NCBI GenBank assembly: GCA_034769895.1
Contig: CM068373.1
Location: forward strand, 201,728,134 to 201,792,133
Source of the DNA: Magicicada septendecula
Taxonomy: Eukaryota > Arthropoda > Insecta > Hemiptera > Cicadidae
Length of the DNA: 64,000 nucleotides
Reading direction: 5' to 3'
Positions within the stretch are counted from its first letter, which is position 1. Every line of letters begins with the position of its first letter. Below the pieces are notes generated by a model, which searched no databases, was not told where the DNA came from, and saw only the letters and a program-made list of their open reading frames with translations. A program made the position numbers and the translations under genes. Shown in pieces: positions 1 to 9,532 of the stretch.

Positions 1-847
1 AATGCTTTTGTGTTTACAACGATCCTCGCTTATATAGTTTTTCCATCAAGCCGCTTAGAGCGCTCGGAGTCTTACTAACATCGTTCGTGATTGGTGCGAA
101 ATTATGTCATGATGACGTAATTCTATTAATAGGCATTACATATTGGTATTTTGGCGTCTGTTTTCAATGTTGATATTATTCATCGTATTCAATCGTAATT
201 CACCAATTTTATGATGCTAACGTTAATATCTTGACTATTACAATTCTATTTCGTGTTCTATTACTATCATTTTACAGCTTATTTATTTATCTTTATTTTG
301 ATATGGCTTGATGCCAGTTTAGTCACAGCTTTCATTAATATTTCATTATTTTAAACTTACTAATACATTGTTTACATGCGTTGTCTGCTAGAAGTGGCAA
401 ATCCGACTATTAACTTTTTTCTAATATTCGTTTAATTATTCTTAATTTCTACTTTGAACATGATTAATTGATTAAAAAGAATACCTTATTATATATAAGT
501 GCTGCATTCAGCTGAACAATATTAATTATCTGTCTACATATGTTGATTTACTAACATAAACTTTCATATTTTACTATTTATATTTTAACATGTCCTTCAC
601 ATCTCTTATTTTTTCAATATCACCCATGTGGTGGTACTTTACATTCTTTTCACCATAGTCATGATTCTACTGCATTATGCTTAGTAGGGTTTCTATTTAA
701 CTCACATTTCATTGATTGAAATTGGTCATTCAGGGTCTGTTATAATTATATTACAATGTTTTGTTCCCTGACTATTATTATCTTTTGTACCCATTTTACT
801 TACTTATGAAGTTACCTAAACACATATAGTGCTTACATTTACAATTA
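1..847. other. AT-rich non-coding stretch
   Basis: AT-rich sequence with short A/T runs. I see no convincing gene, RNA gene or repeat array here. It leads into the inverted arm that flanks the first Penelope-like fragment. Confidence 0.6.
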
Positions 848-901
848 TTCTTATATATATACACAAACTTTCACTAGTGAACACTTACTTTTGGTTTTTT
901 G

Positions 902-942
902 TCCCAAACGTTTAGACGTGGTGTCCGTCTTCTTCAGTGGGA
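902..942 (-). ncRNA. Degenerate hammerhead ribozyme-like motif (PLE arm)
   Basis: Read on the minus strand this has UCCCA, then a CUGAAGA core, a GACG/CGUC stem II, a UAAACGUU segment and UGGGA, so the outer stem UCCCA/UGGGA closes it. The base expected to be G12 of the GAAA core is changed, so cleavage is doubtful. PLE termini are known to carry hammerhead motifs with very short stem III. Confidence 0.5.
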
Positions 943-1235
943 TTTGAAATACAGAGTGTCAGTACAAAGTAACCGTTATGGGTTGTAGGTGTGTGTGTGT
1001 GTGATGGGGGTTGCTGGTGGGGGGAATTGGAGTTGGGATTCAAAGTGTGTGTTTGGACAGTGTATCAAAAAGTATATGTGATCTATAGTGTAATTGGATA
1101 ACAGCGCCACCTCCTGGCTGTGAATACCGCAACTAGCGGCTGGTGGCGCGTAGTACTAGCCATACACCGTCACACTAACACAAAAGCCGTGCGGTACGCC
1201 TTGGTCCTTAACGGACTGTTGAGCGGAGGTTTAAT

Positions 1236-1715
1236 TTAATAGTGTAATTGGTCGTTTAATATGTTGTTTGGTTGTAGTGTGTGATGTCTGTATATTTCAT
1301 ATTGTTCTGCTGTGTTTAGTTTTCTACTTTTAGGTAAGTAGTGTAGTATTTCCATGTTATGTTCTATGTTTGTGTAACCGTGGTTTTCATTTTGTAAATG
1401 TGTGGCGAATGTGGACTGTATGTAGTTTGTGGTGAGGGCTTTTAAATGTTCAGAGTATCTTGAGGAAAAAGATCTTCCCGTCTGGCCGATGTAGAACTGG
1501 TTACAATCACTGCAGTTTATCTTGTAGACACCTGTTTTGCTGTATGTGTCTGTGTCTTTGTTAGTATTATTTATGTGTTTCCTGTTGGTGTTGTTAGTCC
1601 TGTATGATACTTTATAATTGTGTTTGCTGAATGTGTTAGCAATTTTGTGTGTGTTGGAATTGTAGCATGTGAGTGTGATGTATTTACTGGGTTGTGTACT
1701 GTTGGTTTTATGTGT
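1236..1715 (-). pseudogene. PLE GIY-YIG endonuclease fragment
   Basis: The translation contains YIGQTGRSF, preceded by VYKINCSDCNQF and followed by SRYSEHLKAL and a conserved TFATHL block. This is the GIY-YIG endonuclease domain of Penelope-like elements, with the zinc-binding CxxC between the GIY-like and YIG parts. The frame ends at a stop at 1236-1238. The equivalent domain of the larger PLE at 35.9 kb has the same motifs in the same order. There is no RT domain upstream, so this copy cannot be autonomous. Confidence 0.8.
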
Positions 1716-1738
1716 TTAGGATGCATTTGTGTAGTTTG

Positions 1739-1841
1739 TTTATTAAATTGGGATTGTATCCATTTTTGACTGCTATGTATTTGATTGTGTTTATTAAATC
1801 GGGATTGTATCCATTTTTGACTGCTATATATTTGATTGTGT
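1739..1841. repeat. Two-copy 51-bp tandem repeat
   Basis: Two adjacent 51-bp units differ at two positions or so. The unit length is a multiple of three, so the minus strand shows a 17-residue repeat in one open frame, but that frame is not the PLE frame and is probably not coding. Confidence 0.75.
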
Positions 1842-1941
1842 TGACTGAATCCCAACGCCAATTCCCCCCCTACCAGCAACCCCCACCACACACACCTACA
1901 ACCCATAACGGTTACTTTGTACTGACACTCTGTATTTCAAA

Positions 1942-1982
1942 TCCCACTGAGGAAGATGGACACCACGTCGAAACGTTTGGGA
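1942..1982 (+). ncRNA. Hammerhead ribozyme candidate (PLE arm)
   Basis: Visible parts in order: UCCCA (stem I 5' strand, 1942-1946), CUGAGGA core (CUGANGA, 1947-1953), an imperfect GAUG/CGUC stem II, GAA (1970-1972), an AC/GU two-base-pair stem III, U17, then UGGGA (1978-1982) pairing with UCCCA. This matches the minimal hammerhead type known in Penelope-like elements, which is thought to act as a dimer because stem III is so short. The fold was drawn by eye. Confidence 0.6.
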
Positions 1983-2040
1983 CAAAAAACCAAAAGTAAG
2001 TGTTGACTAGTGAAAGTTTGTGTATATATATAATTTTAAA

Positions 2041-2688
2041 AAAGTGAATGAAGAGGATGTATCAACAAGACAATTATAATTATTCTTAATACATAATACT
2101 ACATATTTGGCTTTCATCTTATCTTTTACAGTTTGTGACTATTTCTAGTACAGTACCTTATATTGGTCTTTTTTATATCATTGTTCTACTTAGATCAGCT
2201 AATGTGCTGTTATTTATTTATAATATATAGTACAATATTATTCAAGTCAGTTGTTATTTTATTTATACTGTTTGATTTTATTTATCAAATGTTTTTATTG
2301 GGCTTACTTGACAGTTTATGTGGGAAACTTGTCTTGTCATTTTGTCTTTGTCATTCAGTTTATTTATGTTGTAGTGTCATTTAGTACATGTTGTGGATTC
2401 ATCACTGGTTACTTGAATTCCTTCTCTTCTTTTCTTCTTTATTGATTTATTATTTATACTGTTTGATTCTTTCTGGTTACTCATTTATAGTTCTTTTAGT
2501 GTTATTCACCCTTCTGGTGTTCATTATTGTTATAGAACATTTTGTGATGTTACATATGCTCCCCTCTCAAAATTGATAATTTGAGAAAAACAAGTTCTGT
2601 GGTTTGATGAAATTATCACCTTAACTTGGTTTAATTATAAAACTACTGCTTTCTTCTTTATTTAACTTAATGGGTTTTTGGTGTGTTG
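2041..2688. other. AT-rich flank of the hAT insertion
   Basis: T-rich, low-complexity sequence with several short open frames rich in F, L, Y and I, which is what AT-rich DNA gives by chance. No gene or recognisable repeat is seen. Confidence 0.6.
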
Positions 2689-2696
2689 GTCTAGAC
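2689..2696. repeat. Left 8-bp target-site duplication of the hAT element (GTCTAGAC)
   Basis: GTCTAGAC stands directly before the left hAT terminus and is repeated exactly at 30403-30410 after the right terminus. Eight bases with central TA fits the Buster branch of hAT; it also fits the Ac-type pattern. Confidence 0.93.
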
Positions 2697-4609
2697 CAGT
2701 GTTCCGCAACCGGTGTTCCGCGGCACAATAGTGCACCGTCACAAGGTGAAAGGTGTGACGCGAACTTTTACCTATTTTTGTAATAAATTAATTGTCGATT
2801 TTAAGTAAGAAGGTGCTTATTTATTCTTTAATACATGCTGATAACTGTTATATTTTCATAGAAATTAAATGAATTTATTTACTTAATATTGTTGTTATAG
2901 TTTGCTTATCTTAAGTTATTTGTATTCTCGCCTGAAATATTGAGCCGGTTTGATGGGTTACAGGCGGCAAGCTTTGTGTTCACCGCAAAGAAAGCCGCGA
3001 AAGACTTTTAGCAAGCCTTTTAGCGGCCCGCACCAATCATACAATAGAGTTTACGTTCAAAACTCTAAACGTTCTAAACTCTATTTGTGGTATGCTAAAT
3101 ACACTTTAAAATATATAAAATACAAAAATAATACAATTTATTCTCACCTACCTGTAAAGGTTCTTTCTCTGGGTCCAGGATTCTGCTCGCACGAATGTTG
3201 GATACAAACATGTGTACAGGTTTGTACAATAATTAACTATACTCATTCTTGGAAGAGAATTAATATTTTTTATTTAATAATCAAAAGTGATGAATTTATA
3301 GGTTGTTCTCCAAATAGATTATTTTTACATGTTTTCAAAGGTTGTGCAACTCTTACATCTTATTTTCTACTCTTACATCCTATTACTTACGACTCTAAGA
3401 TAGCCCAGCTTGCTCACGCACTACTCACATTCATTATTTTAACAAAACTTCATTATTAAACCCCAAATACCCTTAACATTTTTAATAATAAAATATGATA
3501 AAAATTCCCCCCACGCCGGCCACGCGGTCTTCGCGCACACTCATTGTTCGGTCATACTTCTTTTAGTGTCCGAAAAAAGTCTCTGGCTATGTTCCGCACT
3601 TTCACCTAACCGCGGTCAGACAGATCTTTGTGGTTCTATCACTTTATTACTGGAAAAATAAAAAAAATTTTGTAGAGAGACTACTTGGCTCCGTGCCGGC
3701 CGACACGAATAGAGTAACTGGGAAGCGTCCTTTGCCGAGCGGGAGGAACTTCGCATTCACTGCCAACAGATTTTCGTCGCCGTGTATAGCTGATTTGCTG
3801 TGGTTTATGAGCTCTATGCATGAAACATAGTAGGCATATCAGCCCAGTGCGTAGACGATATTTGTCGCTGCTAGACTGACGTCACTAGCAGTAGGCGGGG
3901 CTTAATTACATTTCCTGTAGTTGGCTGGTTGGTTTTACAAATTGTTCATTCCAGCGCCATTTTTTACAGCGCCGGTTGAGTTTTCTCGGCGTCACTACAG
4001 CGCACATGCTTGAGTCGCTGAGTGCGTGTGCCGTCACACTTATACAGAGTTCGGAGAATTCAAGGGTGGTACGAATTCCTTGCCTGGTTACATAACAGAA
4101 ACTGCGTCTTACGGCTTTGTTTCAACACTGTTCTACTTGCCACGTGGTCTGTTACAATGGAATGAACATTTGTCGTACAATAAAACTTTCACCATATTTT
4201 TATAAAATCCCGCAAAATGAAATAAATAAAAATACAAATGCCCCATACCCGCAATAAATGAAATGACCCAATTTTGACACGTTACATATTCAAGAGAGTT
4301 CTTTGTAACACCGCATCTTTTGTGTACGGCTGGCTGTACGTGCTTTTAACTAAAATTGCGGGGATTAGCAAAAATTTCCCTCTCTTTTATTATTTTATTG
4401 CCTTGTTTTGATATTTGTGCCTGTTTGTCGGCGCTTCTTAAACTTTATTGCCCTTTTCCTTCGCCGAAGACCCACACATGTCAGACAACAATTACAGTAT
4501 TTCAGTTCAGTTCTATCACAGCTGTGCTCTGAAGTAGTGCGAATATTGTGATTGCTACACTAGTCTTACTATTTTCTATTACAGTGTTATTAAACTATTA
4601 TTTTTCGAT
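2697..4609 (+). other. hAT 5' non-coding region
   Basis: About 1.9 kb between the left hAT terminus and the transposase start. It has AT-rich parts, then a GC-richer stretch around 3500-4050 with CpG-containing sequence that may hold the element's promoter. Open frames here show no domain and no plausible start context. Confidence 0.6.
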
Positions 4610-5376
4610 ATGGATAAGTTCCTTGTACGGAGTGGTCCGTCCTCGAGTGCAAGTAGTGAAACCATCAAGCCCGAAAAAAAGAAACAGAAAGTAGTTCACC
4701 GGCAATATAGTGATAATTATTTATCTTACGGGTTTTTTTGGTGTGGTGACAAAGCATGCCCAATCCCCGAGTGTGTTGTGTGTGGTGAAAAACTCAGTAA
4801 TGCTGCTATGGTTACCAGTAAATTGAAACGACATTTGTCAACAAAACATTCCTCTCTGTTAAGTAAAGATGTGAATTATTATCGTCGGTTGTTGGAACAA
4901 AATAAAAAACAAGTGACCCTCATGACTACGTCGGTACGTGTTTCGCAAAAAGTACAGGAAGCCAGCTATAAGGTAGCCGAACTTATCGTAAAGGCCAAAA
5001 AACCACACACAATAGCAGAAACGTTGTTAATGCCCGCGTGTAAAGAAATGGTAAAAATAGTCCTGGGTTTTTGAAGCTGGTACTGTAATATCAAAAATTC
5101 CTCTCTCTGCTGACACAATCAGCCGCCGAGTTAGTGACATGTCCAGTGACATCGAAGACATTATGAAGGAGAAAATAAAGAGCAGTCGAAAGTTCTCACT
5201 TCAGATCGACGAGTCCACCGATATTGGCGGTCACGCACAACTTCTTTCCTACATAAGGTATGTTGATGGGGATGTAATTGCAACTAATTTATTTTTTTGT
5301 AAAGAACTACCCGAGCGAGCAACCGGTGAAGAAATATTTCCTACGACTAATGAATATGTGGTCAGTAATGAATTAA
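4610..5376 (+). pseudogene. hAT transposase, N-terminal half (BED finger)
   Basis: Starts MDKFLV with a basic nuclear-localisation-like stretch, PEKKKQK. A BED zinc finger follows: CVVC, then H about 20 residues on in LKRHLSTKH. The open frame from 4610 stops at 5074, and the next transposase block (SRRVSDMSSDIED, QIDESTDI) continues in another frame from about 5100, so one single-base slip has occurred in the T-run near 5069. QIDESTDI carries the first catalytic aspartate region of hAT enzymes. The frame ends at the Polinton target site, 5371-5376. Confidence 0.88.
5371..5376. repeat. Left 6-bp target-site duplication of the Polinton (AATTAA)
   Basis: AATTAA stands directly before the left Polinton end and again at 29044-29049 after the right end. 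Six base pairs is the standard Polinton/Maverick duplication, made by the element's own integrase. Confidence 0.95.
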
Positions 5377-5403
5377 AGTAGGGTAAGAATGAGAGTTCTA
5401 ACG

Positions 5404-5440
5404 CGGAAGTGACGTCACAGCCCCCCCTTTTGGCGCGAAA
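5404..5440. promoter_or_regulatory. ETS-CRE and E2F-type binding sites at the Polinton tip
   Basis: CGGAAGTGACGTCA (5404-5417) matches the consensus for joined ETS and CREB/ATF sites. TTTTGGCGCGAAA (5428-5440) matches the E2F consensus. Both are duplicated in the right inverted repeat. Adenovirus early promoters use ATF and E2F sites; a similar role here is inference. Confidence 0.55.
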
Positions 5441-5594
5441 TTCAAAAATCCATGTGGTGGGGGTAGACTTCCGGCGCAGCGTGTCGTCATGTGCAGAGGT
5501 TATGATGGACCGGCGGGGTAGTGGTGTGTCCCACGTGACCTCGATGGGCGTACCGAAGTTGTCGGCCATGTTGTCGGCGTTCGGCCATGTTGTC

Positions 5595-5779
5595 GTCGTC
5601 GTCCATTTTGCGTGGTTACGTGTGCGTTGATTGGCGGAGGCGTGGCCGCCGTTCGCCGACAAAATGGACGACGACCCCACCACGACGGGCGACGATCAAG
5701 CCACGACCAGGCCGCCGCCCAGCGACGATGACGACGTCAACGACGACGGCGAAGGGCGAACGGCGGCCACGCCTCCGCC
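5595..5779. repeat. Interlocked perfect inverted repeats inside the TIR
   Basis: A 16-bp arm at 5595-5610 pairs perfectly with 5660-5675, and a 25-bp GC-rich arm at 5633-5657 pairs perfectly with 5755-5779. The arms alternate A-B-A'-B', so both hairpins cannot form as simple nested stems. Each TIR copy carries the same arrangement. Confidence 0.85.
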
Positions 5780-5932
5780 GTGTGTGGTGGCCATGTTGGG
5801 AAAGCTGTGATGTTGTCGGATTGTGCGTGTGTGCTGGTTAAGGTTGGGCCACGTTGCCGGATCGTGGTGTGTTATAGTGTATGGTTTGGGTATATGTTTT
5901 GTTTTTCCGGAAGGGCGGCCATGTTGGAAAAG

Positions 5933-6117
5933 CGTCGACGTTGTCAACTTGTGCCGGCCACGTTGTCGGCTCGTGCATGTGTTATAGTGTACGGGTTTTG
6001 TATATGTTTACACTGCCACCATTGTCCGTCGACGTTGTCAACTTGTGCCGGCCACGTTGTCGGCTCGTGCATGTGTTATAGTGTACAGGTTTTGTATATG
6101 TTTACACTGCCACCATT
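5933..6117. repeat. ~94-bp direct repeats in the TIR
   Basis: Two units, 5933-6026 and 6027-6117, are nearly identical. A degenerate third unit can be followed at about 5818-5905, sharing the block GTGTTATAGTGTA and the phrase ending TATATGTTT. Confidence 0.8.
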
Positions 6118-6269
6118 GTTGCCAACTCATGAAATATATATTTATGCATAAATAATTATTACTATAGTAATCTATATTGCACGAACGTAAAAAAAATGAG
6201 TAGTGTTGTGTACATGTAAGAAAATACACATGATATGCATTGCATAATTGAATGTCTAGTTGTAATGAA

Positions 6270-6720
6270 TTGGCTTCGGCTATCTGAGCATAATATGTAC
6301 ACATGCTGGTGATGATGTAATCAATCCATCTGTGTGCCCATCTGTTACCAAAGCGTGTGAACGAAAGCTTTATTAGTCGTACATAATTTGAAGAACGCGA
6401 GTCGTTGGTGATGTAATATTATTAATTGGGCTCCAGCTGTCTGTGCGCGCTTGTGTGTGCGTACATCCATTTGTTTAATAACAGAACCCTAGCCGTTGAC
6501 TAACTAATGAATAATAATTGGCTTCGGCTATCTGAGCATATGTACACATGCTGGTGATGATGTAATTGTCTAGCCATCTATTACCAAAGCGTGAGAGCTG
6601 AGGCTTTAATAGCCGTACATAATTTGAAGAACACAAGTCGTTGGTGATGTAATATTTTAATTGGGCTCCAGCTGTCTGTGCATTTGTTAATGTGTGTGTG
6701 TGTGTGTGAACGAAGTGATG
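6270..6720. repeat. Two ~249-bp diverged direct repeats
   Basis: Both units begin with TTGGCTTCGGCTATCTGAG and share the blocks ACATGCTGGTGATGATGTAA, CGTACATAATTTGAAGAAC and TTGGGCTCCAGCTGTCTGTG. They have diverged by small indels and substitutions. Confidence 0.8.
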
Positions 6721-6742
6721 ACCGTACATAAATTATTGTGTG

Positions 6743-6890
6743 AAACAGAAAGCCAAGCCAAGCTAAGTGATTGTCCTTGACTGCACGTGTAGTAGCTCTA
6801 GGTTTTTTTTGTCGTCGAAACAGAAAAGCCAAGCTAAATGGTTGTCCTTGACTGCACGTGTAGCAGCTCTGGTTGATACCAGCTGCTTTC
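6743..6890. repeat. Two ~76-bp direct repeats
   Basis: Each unit contains CCAAGCTAA followed by TTGTCCTTGACTGCACGTGT and an AGCTCT block. They lie directly upstream of the palindromic TATA element at 6908. Confidence 0.75.
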
Positions 6891-6907
6891 GCGTTCATCC
6901 TTGAGAT

Positions 6908-6945
6908 AGCGTATATATACGCTGTACGAATTGCTCACATCATCA
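6908..6945 (+). promoter_or_regulatory. Candidate left-end promoter with 16-bp palindromic TATA box
   Basis: AGCGTATATATACGCT at 6908-6923 is a perfect palindrome with a strong TATA core. Transcription would start about 30 bases on, just before the leader-like repeats with splice-donor motifs. Because the box is palindromic the direction is inferred from those donors. Confidence 0.5.
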
Positions 6946-6959
6946 CATTGTTCAACGAG

Positions 6960-7255
6960 ACTAGAACTCGTACAGTGTGAGTTTTTCATTTTTAAATAAG
7001 TTTTCATTTTTTTTAATAATTTTTTTAATTTTCGTTCGTTAAGATTCACATTCAGTCGTACAGAGTGAGTTTCATTTTTTTTTTTAAATAATTTTCATTT
7101 TTTAAATAATTTTTTTAATTTTCGTTCGACGAGATTCACATTCAGTAACTCAACTAGAACTCGTACAAGGTAAGTTTCATTTTTAAATAATTTTTTAATT
7201 TCTAAAATATAATATAATCAAGCAATTCTCAACTAGAGCTCGTACAAGGTAAGTT
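6960..7255 (+). repeat. Four leader-like units, each ending in a splice-donor motif
   Basis: Four imperfect units share a CTCGTACA-type block followed at once by GTGAGT (6977-6982 and 7075-7080) or GTAAGT (7170-7175 and 7249-7254). Spacing is about 98, 95 and 79 bases. The repeated exon-end/donor pattern suggests alternative 5' leader exons, although no acceptor can be assigned. Confidence 0.5.
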
Positions 7256-8148
7256 TTATTTTAAAATAATTTTTGTAATTTCTAATCAAGCAATTATTGT
7301 TTAATAATATTGATTTTTTAAATTAGTTATATGTAATAACACATGAATGCACATTGCGCAACATTTCTTTTAGCTTGTATATTGAGTGATGATTAGTGTT
7401 AATCTTTCAAGGATTTGTGAAATAAATATAGAATAAAAATGTTAAAGCAATATTATTTAATTAAAATACAAGTAATGAAAATATATTACAATTTAAAATA
7501 AATATTATGTAATAGTAAACAGTGGTGACAAGTACAAAATACATAATATGTAAACATATACAATATGACATTTGTGTACAATATTCATCTAAATAAAGTA
7601 ATTACAAATTAAAATATGATGACGTACACAGTAATGACAAAAATTAATATGTAAACATGTGTGACAATTGTGTATGAATTACAAATAAGTAAAACTAATA
7701 AATACATTTGTATACATTTATATTATGTGTAAGCAAATTAGATTTTAATTTATAAATTCATTACGCATAATAATTTATTATTTGTAATTGTTTTAATAAT
7801 TGTTTTGAATTACATTAAAATAAATAAGTGTAAGCACATTATATTTACGATTTGTGTACGTGTGCAATGACAATTTTGAACAAATATATTTGTTAATTTT
7901 GAAGATGTCTATCCAGGCTTACTCTAAAATGTACACCATGTAAGCCTTGTTTTATTATCTAGATATACAGTAAATACATTGACAATTAAATATAATTAAA
8001 TTAAATGAAATATATGTGTAAGCACAATATATTATAAATTAAAATACAACTAAGTACATGTTAATATATAATTGTACGTGCAGCTAATGACAATTATGTG
8101 TATTTACAATGAAAATTATACATGGTAAGTGAGTATGTCCATTCGGTC

Positions 8149-8496
8149 TTACTGTACAATTTCTACTATGTACGCTCTATCCTTTTCTCCACGAAAAATT
8201 AGATGCAGCGAACACGGTACTAAATCTTTTAATTCATCATCTTCGAAAACGCTCGCGTATCTTTTAGGTAGATATACGCAATATTTTAGTTTAGGGTCTT
8301 TATAATCTTGAAGAGTGACGAGTACGGCTTTCCCGTACTTCGCGTCTATATTCTGCATTTCTTCTATCGGATATTTTACACCGATTATTAATTCTTTTAT
8401 TTTTTTATATTCAATTGCGCTAATAGTTGCAAATTTTTCAGTGAATGATGCCATTTTAAAATAAAGAATTTTATATTTGTCTCGCGCGTCTCTCAA
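8149..8496 (-). CDS. Small Polinton protein, function unknown (115 aa)
   Basis: 115 residues from the first Met, but a second Met at residue 15 (MASFTEKF) is the likelier start. The middle has YPIEEMQNIDAKYGKAVLV and then KYCVYLPKR, a layout I associate with small uncharacterised proteins in arthropod elements. The spacing of strands suggests a compact beta-rich, possibly OB-like fold, but that is a guess. The 93-residue protein at 9514-9795 shares the pattern (A)LI/TL..D....KYxVxxPKx followed by a short beta-rich tail, so the two may be distant paralogues. It is the leftmost gene of the minus-strand block. Confidence 0.6.
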   Translation of the reverse strand: MRDARDKYKILYFKMASFTEKFATISAIEYKKIKELIIGVKYPIEEMQNIDAKYGKAVLVTLQDYKDPKLKYCVYLPKRYASVFEDDELKDLVPCSLHLIFRGEKDRAYIVEIVQ

Positions 8497-9010
8497 GGAC
8501 TGAACGAATAACGCTCGCGCACAGCGGAATAAATAGGGAGGTAGTTGTGGAGGTGGAACCAGAGAGGGGGAACTACATAACGTACAGTAAGCGTTTATTT
8601 TTAACCGTGTGAACAGGATACGACTTGTCTTCTCACGACTCGATGGGTAGGCGGGGAAGAGGAGACGTGTCGGTTATTTTTTTTATGAATAGACAGAATG
8701 ATGTAATTAACAGCACTCATGCGTGTTAGAACATGTTGCTGAAGCTAATTTTTTTATCGTACAGTAAGCGTTTATTTTTATCCGTGTGAACAGGATACGA
8801 CTTGACTTCTCACGACTCGATGGGTAGGCGGGGAAGAGGAGACGACTCGGTTATTTTTTTTATGAATAGACAGAATGATTTAATTAACAGCACTCATGCG
8901 TGTTAGAACATGTCGGTGAAGCTAATTTTTTTTATATGACTATACAGAGTGATGTAATCGTCAGAAAGGTTAATTTGTTTTACGTAAGCGCTAAACAATA
9001 ATGTTTTCAA
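8497..9010. other. Intergenic region with a 177-bp tandem repeat
   Basis: Contains two copies of a 177-bp unit and otherwise no supported gene. It would serve as the upstream region of the minus-strand 115-residue gene. Confidence 0.65.
8581..8936. repeat. Two-copy 177-bp tandem repeat
   Basis: Units 8581-8757 and 8758-8936 begin CGTACAGTAAGCGTTTATTT and share nearly their whole length, including a GGTAGGCGGGGAAGAGGAG block. A short partial match follows at about 8980. Confidence 0.88.
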
Positions 9011-9532
9011 TTAGTAATTTATTAGAAACATATTGATTACTCTAAAATCTGATACAACCCACTCGCGTAAAGCGTGTACTCTAGTATTTGTACATATTTC
9101 TGGAAGTAAGTGGTGCGCGAGACAGACTGTTCCATGTATTGATTGTAATTGATCGAGTTTAGGACAACCGAAATCTTCTAAATTTATAATATTAAAATGT
9201 ACGATACGCTTCTGTAGAAATTTTTTTTTTTGCAATCCTTTTACGAACACAAATTTAAAAGGAAATGTATATTTTTCTAATATCGGTACAAGATGTTCAT
9301 ACGATGTGTCCCCGTCCGTCCACGCTAGTCCATGATAATGCTCTGTTAACCATCTGTTTGTCCTCGCATGTTTATGATTCGAAACAATCATGTTTGCTGG
9401 AGGTGAAAATATCCAATGTCTGCTGGCAAATGCAGTGACATCCATAATGGATAGTTCCTTAACGAGTTCGTTTCCATCGTTGCCGATGAAACAGTGAAAG
9501 TCAAGGATGACTGCTAGATTATCCTCGCACAT
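9011..9532 (-). CDS. Putative RNase H-fold exonuclease-like protein (173 aa)
   Basis: Opens with AVILDFHCFIGNDGNELVKEL, a start of the type D-x-(Q/H)-x-F followed by a KEL block. Central blocks are HWIFSPPANM and NRWLTEHYHGLAWTDG, and the end has HHLLPEIC. I have seen this block order in uncharacterised arthropod proteins that look like DEDD-type nuclease relatives, but I cannot name the family firmly. It overlaps the next gene upstream by 19 bases, suggesting one transcript. It could serve in replication or nucleic-acid processing; that is inference. Confidence 0.6.
   Translation of the reverse strand: MCEDNLAVILDFHCFIGNDGNELVKELSIMDVTAFASRHWIFSPPANMIVSNHKHARTNRWLTEHYHGLAWTDGDTSYEHLVPILEKYTFPFKFVFVKGLQKKKFLQKRIVHFNIINLEDFGCPKLDQLQSIHGTVCLAHHLLPEICTNTRVHALREWVVSDFRVINMFLINY

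Larger units (their letters stand above)
848..2040 (-). mobile_element. Penelope-like element fragment with inverted terminal arms
   Basis: A minus-strand open stretch (about 1236-1715) encodes the C-terminal GIY-YIG endonuclease of a Penelope-like retroelement. It is bracketed by two arms, about 848-1040 and 1845-2035, that are near-perfect inverted copies of each other. Inverted partial terminal repeats around a 5'-truncated body are a known PLE insertion pattern. The reverse transcriptase is absent, so this is a dead fragment. The arms differ by a handful of bases, which suggests moderate age. Confidence 0.8.
5377..6133. repeat. Polinton left terminal inverted repeat
   Basis: Matches the inverted sequence of 28288-29043 over its full length with roughly three differences. 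The outer 60 bp contain a composite ETS/CRE site (5404-5417) and a TTTTGGCGCGAAA E2F-type site (5428-5440). Further in there are four GGCCATGTTG elements, interlocked inverted repeats at 5595-5779, and at least two ~94-bp direct repeats at 5933-6117. Short open frames within it are mirrored in the right repeat and look non-coding. Confidence 0.95.
6134..8148. other. Non-coding left-end region of the Polinton with tandem repeats
   Basis: About 2 kb without a supported coding gene. It holds a ~249-bp direct repeat (about 6270 and 6519), a ~76-bp repeat (6743-6890), a palindromic TATA element (6908-6923), four leader-like units ending in splice-donor motifs (6960-7254), and then ~900 bp of very AT-rich sequence. 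Confidence 0.7.

Noticed and set aside
2950-3459. 169-residue plus-strand frame in the hAT 5' region
   Set aside because: No motif and an uneven composition; it lies in sequence that behaves as transposon non-coding flank.
5409-6151. Several overlapping open frames in the left TIR, mirrored in the right TIRs
   Set aside because: The translations are low-complexity products of CpG- and repeat-rich sequence, they overlap on both strands, and no domain or consistent start is seen.
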